Assembly (NCBI RefSeq): GCF_020329435.1
Contig: NZ_JAGKJK010000023.1
Span: 31,677 to 95,676, forward strand
Origin: Bradyrhizobium hereditatis
GTDB lineage: Bacteria; Pseudomonadota; Alphaproteobacteria; Rhizobiales; Xanthobacteraceae
Direction: 5' to 3'
DNA length: 64,000 nucleotides
The notes beneath the pieces were generated by a model. That model was given only the letters and a program-made list of their open reading frames with translations. It was not told where the DNA came from and made no database searches. Both the position numbers and the translations under genes were made by a program. Every line of letters begins with the position of its first letter. Position 1 is the first letter of the stretch. Shown here one piece after another: positions 44,753 through 51,053 of this stretch.

Positions 44753-44761
44753 TGTGCGGGA

Positions 44762-45607
44762 CTACCAGAGTGCCCGCGTCACATCGTCGAATAATTCCTC
44801 CACCGCATACGCGCGGGGAATAAGTTTTTGTTGCGCGGAATAATTGATGATTAGTTGCAGCGAACGCTGCATCTCGTCTCGGCTAAAACGCGGCGCGGCG
44901 GGCGAAGCGGTGGCGGACGCGGCAAGCAGCCGATGGACCTCTCGCACGGCGTCGGGATGCTTTTCGGACATTGCCTGGCTCACCACCACCATATGGTTGA
45001 CTGGCACAACCTTGTGCCTTTCGAACCAGGCCTTCTCTTCCGCGCCAACGTCAGCAAACAGCGGCTTCAAATCCGGATGATCCGATTTTTCGCCGAGCAC
45101 CGCGTCAAGCTCTCCATCGATCAGCATCTGGATGATCTGCTTGCCCGCAGGCGCGCGCTTGGTCGTATCGACGAATTCGGCCACATGGGCGCCTTCGAAC
45201 GTCACCCAGTCGATCGAATCGAGATCGACGCCATAGTCATTGGCCAGGATGCCCCGCAGCCAGGCGCCTGTCGTCGTCGTAAAGGAGCGGAGGCCGACGC
45301 GCTTGCCGTCGAGGTCGCGCGGCCCAAGCTTCCCAGCTTTCGCATTGTAGAGCGCATGCCCATGTTGAAACCGCGCCAGTACGACGTCGGGCAACAGCAC
45401 CATCGGCTTACCGAAGCTTTTCGCCATCAGATAGGTGACGATCGCCATCTCCGAGACGTCGAACGCCCCTTCGCGAACCATCGGCTTGAAGCCCTTGTTG
45501 GTCGGCGAGTACTGCGCGAAATCGAACTCGACCAAATCCGACCGGATCGATCCATCCTTGAGCGCGGCCGTGCCGGGATGGTCGCCGAGCAAGGTGCGCA
45601 GGCGCAT
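44762..45607 (-). CDS. 4,5-dihydroxyphthalate decarboxylase-like protein (periplasmic-binding-protein fold, no signal peptide)
   Basis: 281 residues from the ATG at 45607; a longer frame upstream overlaps the aldolase gene and is rejected. It has the Pht5-type pattern: GAFDVSEMAIVTYLMAKSFG, LARFQHGHALYNAKAGKLG, DLDGKRVGLRSFTTTTGAWLRG and DGELDAVLGEK. The absence of a signal peptide argues for a cytoplasmic enzyme rather than a binding protein. Pht5 removes a carboxylate from 4,5-dihydroxyphthalate to give protocatechuate. The gene starts eight bases after the CHA aldolase stop, so it belongs with the ring-cleavage genes. Confidence 0.78.
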   Translation of the reverse strand: MRLRTLLGDHPGTAALKDGSIRSDLVEFDFAQYSPTNKGFKPMVREGAFDVSEMAIVTYLMAKSFGKPMVLLPDVVLARFQHGHALYNAKAGKLGPRDLDGKRVGLRSFTTTTGAWLRGILANDYGVDLDSIDWVTFEGAHVAEFVDTTKRAPAGKQIIQMLIDGELDAVLGEKSDHPDLKPLFADVGAEEKAWFERHKVVPVNHMVVVSQAMSEKHPDAVREVHRLLAASATASPAAPRFSRDEMQRSLQLIINYSAQQKLIPRAYAVEELFDDVTRALW

Positions 45608-45614
45608 CGCCACC

Positions 45615-46307
45615 TCAGTCCTCCTCCAGCTCGTCGACATAGACGAGCCCGGCCTTCGCCAGCGACTCGCGCATATTGTACATATCGAGGCCGAGCACGC
45701 CGGCGGCGAGCTTCTGGCGCTTGCCGTCCTCGTCGGCGCGGCGCTTCTCGCCCTTGGTGACCACATCGGCCGCATCCCTGCGCCCGATGACTACGACGCC
45801 ATCGTCATCGGCGACCACGGCATCACCCGGCTTCACATTGATGCCAGCGCACACGACCGGCACATTGACCGCGCCGAGTGTTGCCTTGACGGTGCCCCGG
45901 GCCGAGATCGCCTTCGACCACACCGGAAAGCCCATTTCACGAAGCGACTTGGCGTCGCGAACGCCGGCATCGATGACGAGCCCCTTGACGCCGCGCGCCA
46001 TCAGCGAGGTGGCGAGCAGATCGCCGAACATGCCGTCAGTATTGTCTGTCGTGCAGCCGACCACCAGGATGTCGCCGGGCTGGCATTGCTCGACCGCGAC
46101 ATGGATCATCCAATTGTCGCCGGGCTGCGCCAGCACGGTCACGGCGGTGCCGGCGACCTCCGCCCCGCTCCACACCGGGCGCAGATATGGCTTCATCAGC
46201 CCAAAGCGGCCATAGGCCTCATGCGCGGTGGCGACGCCAAGCGAGCCCAATCGTTTCACCAGATCAGCATCGGTGCGCTTGATGTTACGGACGACAACCG
46301 TCTTCAT
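45615..46307 (-). CDS. ligK: 4-carboxy-4-hydroxy-2-oxoadipate aldolase/oxaloacetate decarboxylase (LigK/GalC, RraA-like fold)
   Basis: 230 residues from the ATG at 46307, which overlaps the GalB stop (ATGA). The class II RraA-like aldolase features are present: GDLLATSLMARGVKGLVIDAG with the catalytic Arg-Asp just after (GVRD), and GDAVVADDDGVVVI. It cleaves CHA to pyruvate and oxaloacetate, and decarboxylates oxaloacetate, with Mg2+ in the cytoplasm. Direct coupling to the OMA hydratase gene, whose product is CHA, makes this assignment firm within the RraA superfamily. Confidence 0.88.
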   Translation of the reverse strand: MKTVVVRNIKRTDADLVKRLGSLGVATAHEAYGRFGLMKPYLRPVWSGAEVAGTAVTVLAQPGDNWMIHVAVEQCQPGDILVVGCTTDNTDGMFGDLLATSLMARGVKGLVIDAGVRDAKSLREMGFPVWSKAISARGTVKATLGAVNVPVVCAGINVKPGDAVVADDDGVVVIGRRDAADVVTKGEKRRADEDGKRQKLAAGVLGLDMYNMRESLAKAGLVYVDELEED

Positions 46308-47029
46308 GCCAATTCCTCCAGCGCCATCGGGAACAGCCGCTGATAGGCCTCGCCGTAAGTCATCGGCTTGCCCGTATTGCGGCCACCCTGCACGCCCCGC
46401 TGCAGCGCGACGCGTTCGTAATAGGCCCACAGATGCTTCTGCGCGGCGAGAATCTCGAACGTCTTGCGCTTGATGTCCCAGACCTCGTCGATGTTGAGGA
46501 TCACCTGCGGCTTGAAACTGCACATCTCCGGCTGATGCGGCTCGAACAAGAAGACCGGCGGCGCCGAATAGGTGTATTTGGCGCCGGGCTTGTGCCCCAT
46601 CGCCTGCGCGACCACACGGGTCTCCTGGGCGAAATGCGCGGCGTTGGGATGATCGAAATTATAGGGATCCTCCAGCGCATGGGTGAGCACGAAGGACGGA
46701 TTGAGCTCGCGGTAGATATCGACCATGCGGTCGAAATGTGCCTCAGTCAGCCGCAGCGGATAGTCGCCGGCGTCGAAGAATTCGATTTCCGCGCCCAACA
46801 TCTCGGCTGCGCGTTGCGCTTCGTCGCGCCGCCCGGCCTTGACCTTTTCCAGGGTCGCGCCTGTTTCCTTCCAGGCGAACTGGCTTTCGCCGCGCTCGCC
46901 GAACGAGAGGCACGCGATCTTGATGCGGTAGCCCTTCTTGGCGTGCAGCGCGATTGCGCCTCCCGCGCGCCAGACGAAATCACCGGGATGCGCCGTAACC
47001 ACCAGGCCCGTTTTGCCAGCATTGGTCAT
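46304..47029 (-). CDS. galB: 4-oxalomesaconate hydratase (GalB, PIG-L/LmbE family)
   Basis: 241 residues from the ATG at 47029 after AAGGAGGAA; an upstream Met at 47125 lacks support. It is a PIG-L-fold protein whose first metal motif is AHPGDFVWRAGG rather than the deacetylase AHPDDE. GalB of Pseudomonas also departs from DDE there. SFGERGESQFAWK, DPYNFDHPNAAH and FEPHQPEMCSFKPQ also match the GalB pattern. It hydrates 4-oxalomesaconate to CHA. It is not related to LigJ, the amidohydrolase that does the same step in sphingomonads, so this organism uses the Pseudomonas-type enzyme with a sphingomonad-type LigI. Confidence 0.88.
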   Translation of the reverse strand: MTNAGKTGLVVTAHPGDFVWRAGGAIALHAKKGYRIKIACLSFGERGESQFAWKETGATLEKVKAGRRDEAQRAAEMLGAEIEFFDAGDYPLRLTEAHFDRMVDIYRELNPSFVLTHALEDPYNFDHPNAAHFAQETRVVAQAMGHKPGAKYTYSAPPVFLFEPHQPEMCSFKPQVILNIDEVWDIKRKTFEILAAQKHLWAYYERVALQRGVQGGRNTGKPMTYGEAYQRLFPMALEELA

Positions 47030-47082
47030 GATCGGGATTTCCTCCTTATAGCTGCACGTTGCCGGCCGCACCGGCCGCGTGA

Positions 47083-48084
47083 TTACTGTTTGGCAATTCC
47101 TGCCCGCTCGATCACCTGCGCCCACTTGTCGATATCGCGCTTCAGCCGGTCGAGGATTTCATTGGGCGAACTGGCTTTGGCCTCGATGCCGAGATCGAGC
47201 GCGCGCTTCTTCATGTCCGGCGCCCCGAGCACTTCGCGCAACGCGGCGTTCAACGTATTGATCACCTCCGGCGGCGTGTCCTTGGGCGCGAAAATCGCGT
47301 TCCAGGAGCGCGCCTCGAACTCGCCACCGCCCGCCTCCCTCACCGTCGGAACGTTTGGCAGGAATGTGGTGCGCATCGGGCCGGACGAGGAGACGGCAAT
47401 CGCCGCCTTGTCGGCGACATGCGACTGCACCGCACTGTAGTTCTCGATCGCCAACTGGATATCGCCGCGCAGCAGCGCGATCAGCACTTCTGGCGAACTG
47501 CGGAACGGCACGATGGTAACGTCGACGCCGGCGGTCGACCTGAACAATTGCGCCGCAAGGTTCTGCGTCGACCCGACATTGATGGTGCCGACGTTGAGCG
47601 TCCCGGGCTTCTGCTTCGCAGACTTGATGAATTCAGCGAGCGTCGGATATGGCGAACCGGCCTTGGTGACGAAGATGAAGTCGAAATAGCCCATGCTCGA
47701 CACCGGCACGAAATCGGTCACCGGATTGAACGTGAGGTTCTTGAACAAAGAGACGGAAATCGCGGTGCCGTTGCTGAAGAGCGCCAGCGTATAGCCGTCC
47801 GCAGGCGCGGACAGCACGGCGCGCGCGGCATTGATGCCGCCGGCGCCCGGCATGTTCTCGATGATAAAGCGCTGGCCGAGCTTTTCGCCGAGCTTCTCGG
47901 TGACGAGCCGCGCGGTGACGTCGGCCACCCCGCCCGCGCCGAAGGGCAGGATCAGCCGTACCGGCTTGTTCGGATAGTTTTGCGCATGGACAATTTGCGG
48001 CAGGAACAATGCCGCGAACAGCGCAGCCGCCGCGGCGAACGACGCGCAGCGCCGGCTCAGGCTATATCGGTCGCGTTTGTCCAT
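47083..48084 (-). CDS. tripartite tricarboxylate transporter binding protein (TctC/Bug family)
   Basis: 333 residues from the ATG at 48084. Signal peptide with FAAAAALFAALFLPQIVHAQ. The mature part begins NYPNKPVRLILPFGAGGVAD, the Bug hallmark, followed by ENMPGAGGINAARAV and NVGSTQNLAAQLF. It binds a carboxylic acid in the periplasm. The TctA and TctB membrane genes that normally complete the system are absent from the window. Placement between ligI and galB suggests an aromatic or oxo-dicarboxylic acid ligand. Confidence 0.9.
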   Translation of the reverse strand: MDKRDRYSLSRRCASFAAAAALFAALFLPQIVHAQNYPNKPVRLILPFGAGGVADVTARLVTEKLGEKLGQRFIIENMPGAGGINAARAVLSAPADGYTLALFSNGTAISVSLFKNLTFNPVTDFVPVSSMGYFDFIFVTKAGSPYPTLAEFIKSAKQKPGTLNVGTINVGSTQNLAAQLFRSTAGVDVTIVPFRSSPEVLIALLRGDIQLAIENYSAVQSHVADKAAIAVSSSGPMRTTFLPNVPTVREAGGGEFEARSWNAIFAPKDTPPEVINTLNAALREVLGAPDMKKRALDLGIEAKASSPNEILDRLKRDIDKWAQVIERAGIAKQ

Positions 48085-48097
48085 CGCACGCGCTCCC

Positions 48098-48967
48098 TCA
48101 GAACTCGAACAGCCTCGCCGGGTTGTCGACCAAAATCTTCTGCTGCAGTTCCGCTTCCGGTGCAAACAGCGGAATGAGGTCGACCAGATCGCCGTCATTC
48201 GGCATCACCTTTACGTTCGGGTGCGGCCAGTCGGTTCCCCAGATTGCGCGGTCCGGCGCAGTTTCGACGATGCGACGCGCAAAGGGCACGGCATCATGGA
48301 ATGGTGGTCCGGCAGAAGACACCCGCTCGCAGCCACACACCTTAACCCAGCATTTCTCGTCCCGCTTCATCAGGTCAATCAGCGTCCGGAACGGAAGCTG
48401 GTCGAGACCGTCAGACGCCTTGACGCGACCCATATGGTCGATGGTGTAGCGCACCGGCAGTTTTGCCAGCATCTCCGCATATTCGGGCAAGTCGATCGCA
48501 TCGAAATGCAGATCGATATGCCAGCCGAGCGGCGCCACCATCGCAACGATGCGGTGGAATACCCTCATGTCGGGTACGCCGCCGAGGTGGCGCACGAAAT
48601 TGAAGCGGCAGCCGCGAAAGCCGCCCTCGTGCAGTTCACAAAGGCCGCGCTCGGTGATGGTATCGTCGATATTGGCGACGGCGCGGAAGGTGCCATCGCT
48701 CACGGCAATGGCATCCAGCGCCACCCGGTTGTCGGTGCCGTGCACGCTGGCATTGACGATCACAGCGCGGCCGATTCCGAGTTTCTTGTGCAGCGCCCGG
48801 AACTCCGCAAGCGGCGCGTCGGGCGGCGTATAGGGCCGTCCCGGCGCGTAAGGATATTTGTCAGCGGGTCCGAAGATATGGGTATGCGCATCGCAGGCCA
48901 GCGGCGGCAGCTTGAATTTCGGCGTTCGCGTATTGGGATCGGGTCCGGGAATCGTGGGCTTGTTCAT
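48098..48967 (-). CDS. ligI: 2-pyrone-4,6-dicarboxylate lactonase (LigI, amidohydrolase family)
   Basis: 289 residues. Amidohydrolase_2 features include ACDAHTHIFGPADKYPY near residue 24, the RAVANIDD strand, YTIDHMGRV and the metal Asp in AIWGTDWPHPN. The stretch FGPADKYPYAPGRPYTPPDAP is typical of LigI. It hydrolyses PDC to 4-oxalomesaconate, the substrate of GalB. It is the first enzyme gene after the TetR regulator and 13 bases before the TctC gene. Confidence 0.9.
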   Translation of the reverse strand: MNKPTIPGPDPNTRTPKFKLPPLACDAHTHIFGPADKYPYAPGRPYTPPDAPLAEFRALHKKLGIGRAVIVNASVHGTDNRVALDAIAVSDGTFRAVANIDDTITERGLCELHEGGFRGCRFNFVRHLGGVPDMRVFHRIVAMVAPLGWHIDLHFDAIDLPEYAEMLAKLPVRYTIDHMGRVKASDGLDQLPFRTLIDLMKRDEKCWVKVCGCERVSSAGPPFHDAVPFARRIVETAPDRAIWGTDWPHPNVKVMPNDGDLVDLIPLFAPEAELQQKILVDNPARLFEF

Positions 48968-49006
48968 TTGCCTTCTGCAGTGCTTGGCTCGCGCTCGATG
49001 ATGTAG

Positions 49007-49732
49007 CTAGTCGGCCGGACTTTCTTTCCGCCTTCGCGTAGCGGTCAGCGTGCGTGGTTGAACAGGTTTGGTTTTGCGTGACGCATCATCGATGTGATCA
49101 ACATCGGATGCTTGCAACGAGGCGACCGTCGCCGAGACGATCTGCTCGATCGCTTCCGCCATATCGCCGCCGTCGGCTTCACCGCGGGAGAGCCGCGTTA
49201 CCCGCTCCGGATTGACAAGGGTATAATAGAGTGCACCCAGCAGGAATTGCGACCGCCACACGATCGTCGTTCGCGGCAGATGCGGCAGGCTTTCCCCGAT
49301 CGCCTCGATGAACGCGTTGGTGGTGTCGTCGAAGATCTCCGCGATGATGCGGCCCACCACGGGGTTGCCTTCGGCCGACATCACGGCGCGCAGCCGCGTG
49401 AACCGCGCCCCGCCGCCGGCAAGATCGGTGCTGGATGAAAACGCCGGCTGCACGTAGGCCCGCACGATCGCTTCCAGCCGGTCCTGAACGTCGCGCACGC
49501 GTTTTGCCGCCACCAGTAGCTCGATGCGGCGCTTGTTCATCGGCCCGCAATGGCGCTTGTAGATTTCGAGCAGCAGCCCGTCCTTGCTTTTGAAATGATA
49601 GGTGATGCTGCCCGGATTGGCGCCGGCCTCGAGCGCAATGTCGCGGATCGACACGGCATTGAAGCCGCGCGTCGAGAACAACAGCTCCGCCGCGCTCAGG
49701 ATGGCTTCCCGCATGTTGGGGTTTCGCGTCAT
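49007..49732 (-). CDS. TetR-family transcriptional regulator
   Basis: 241 residues. The N-terminal HTH spans about 7-53 (AILSAAELLFSTRGFNAVSIRDIALEAGANPGSITYHF, in two parts around residue 27). The C-terminal ligand domain is TetR_C-like and is followed by a basic disordered tail (KTKPVQPRTLTATRRRKE). It lies upstream of ligI on the same strand and divergent from a TctC gene. The palindrome TTGTACGTTTGTACAA lies in the 92-base gap, which fits autoregulation and control of both sides. It probably senses the aromatic substrate or a ring-cleavage product. Confidence 0.9.
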   Translation of the reverse strand: MTRNPNMREAILSAAELLFSTRGFNAVSIRDIALEAGANPGSITYHFKSKDGLLLEIYKRHCGPMNKRRIELLVAAKRVRDVQDRLEAIVRAYVQPAFSSSTDLAGGGARFTRLRAVMSAEGNPVVGRIIAEIFDDTTNAFIEAIGESLPHLPRTTIVWRSQFLLGALYYTLVNPERVTRLSRGEADGGDMAEAIEQIVSATVASLQASDVDHIDDASRKTKPVQPRTLTATRRRKESPAD

Positions 49733-49757
49733 AGCATTTGCTTTCCGTTCTCGACTT

Positions 49758-49773
49758 TTGTACGTTTGTACAA
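49758..49773. promoter_or_regulatory. putative TetR operator
   Basis: TTGTACGTTTGTACAA: perfect 6-bp arms TTGTAC/GTACAA around a 4-base centre, with tttt and aat flanks. It is the only strong palindrome in the gap between the TetR gene (start 49732) and the divergent TctC gene (start 49825), 26 bases from the former. Assigned by position and symmetry. Confidence 0.7.
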
Positions 49774-49824
49774 ATAATAAGGTCTAGTCAACAAAAATCC
49801 TGAGTCCAGAGGAAGGCGCCCCGC

Positions 49825-50802
49825 ATGTCCGTTTTCAGCAAGATCCTGCGCATCGTATTCGCAGCCGCCACGCTTTCGCTGGCGGCCACACACGCCTACT
49901 CGGAGCAGTTCCCGAGCAAGCCCGTGCGCCTCCTGGTGCCCTACGCCGCCGGCGGCGCGGTCGACGTGCTGGCGCGCACGCTCGGGCAATCGCTGTCCAA
50001 GATCTGGGGGCAGCAGCCGGTGATCGAAAATCGTCCGGGCGCCGGCGGGATCATCGCCTCGCAGGCGCTCACGCAATCGCCGCCGGACGGCTACACGCTG
50101 ATCCTGGTCGCCAGCGGCCATCCGCTGAACCAGTTCTTCTATCCGAAACTTCCCTATGACACCTTCAAGGACTTTACCGCCATCAGCGAGATCGCGTACT
50201 CGCCGCTCGCGATCGTGATCTCCAAGAACAGTCCGGTGAAGAATTTGCAGGAGTTGCTGGCGACCGCGCGCGAAAAGCCAGAGTCATTATCGTATGGCAT
50301 GTCCGGCAACGGCACCTCGGCGCATCTCGCGGGCGAACTCCTCAACTATATGGCCAAGGTCAAGATCCAGGCGATCCCCTATAAGGGCGGCGCCCCTGCC
50401 CTCACCGCCGTGATTGCGGGTGAGATTCCGATGAGCGTCAATCCACTGCCGGAGGTGGTCGGCCAGCTCGAAGGCAACGCGGTGCGCGCCCTTGCGGTGA
50501 CAACGGCCCAGCGCTCGAAGGCCTTGCCCGATGTCCCAACCGTCGCCCAGGCCGGCATCCCCGGCTATGACGCTTCGGTTTGGTGGGGCTTTCTTGGGCC
50601 CGCCGGCATGGCGCCTGACCTCGTCGCCAAGATCCACGCCGATCTGGCCGCCGCCCTGAAGGATCCGGTCGTCGTGACCGCACTGGAGAAGATGGGCGCG
50701 ACGCCGGTCGGCAGTTCGCCCAAGGATTTCGACCACTTCATGCGCGCGGAAGCAGCGAAGTGGGAGCCGGTGCTGAAGGAGGCGAACATCAAGGTGCAGT
50801 GA
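49825..50802 (+). CDS. tripartite tricarboxylate transporter binding protein (TctC/Bug family)
   Basis: 325 residues. Signal peptide MSVFSKILRIVFAAATLSLA, with cleavage near YSEQ. The mature part begins FPSKPVRLLVPYAAGGAVDV, then ENRPGAGGIIASQAL and SYGMSGNGTSAHLAGELLN, all standard Bug features. It is divergent from the TetR gene and shares its operator region. No TctA/TctB genes follow; instead there is a 250-base gap and then the CHAT-like gene. It is a paralogue of the protein encoded at 47083-48084 but not a recent duplicate. Confidence 0.9.
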   Translation: MSVFSKILRIVFAAATLSLAATHAYSEQFPSKPVRLLVPYAAGGAVDVLARTLGQSLSKIWGQQPVIENRPGAGGIIASQALTQSPPDGYTLILVASGHPLNQFFYPKLPYDTFKDFTAISEIAYSPLAIVISKNSPVKNLQELLATAREKPESLSYGMSGNGTSAHLAGELLNYMAKVKIQAIPYKGGAPALTAVIAGEIPMSVNPLPEVVGQLEGNAVRALAVTTAQRSKALPDVPTVAQAGIPGYDASVWWGFLGPAGMAPDLVAKIHADLAAALKDPVVVTALEKMGATPVGSSPKDFDHFMRAEAAKWEPVLKEANIKVQ

Positions 50803-51053
50803 GGAAGGCAGGCGGCTGGCCATCGCGCCGGCCGCCATGCCGCGACATACCGTCGGGCGCACCTTCCGCTCGGCTGCCAGGCTGTCTGGAATTCGTGACG
50901 CTACCGAACTGATTGCTGCTGCGACGCAAGCCCCTTTGCGAGACGCCAAATCTTTGCTAATAAGCGTCGACTACTTTAACGTGCATTCATTTTTTATGAC
51001 ATTTCAGGGGCTCGGCGCCACGCCGCCCTCATTTCCCAGCGGGAGCCATCTTC

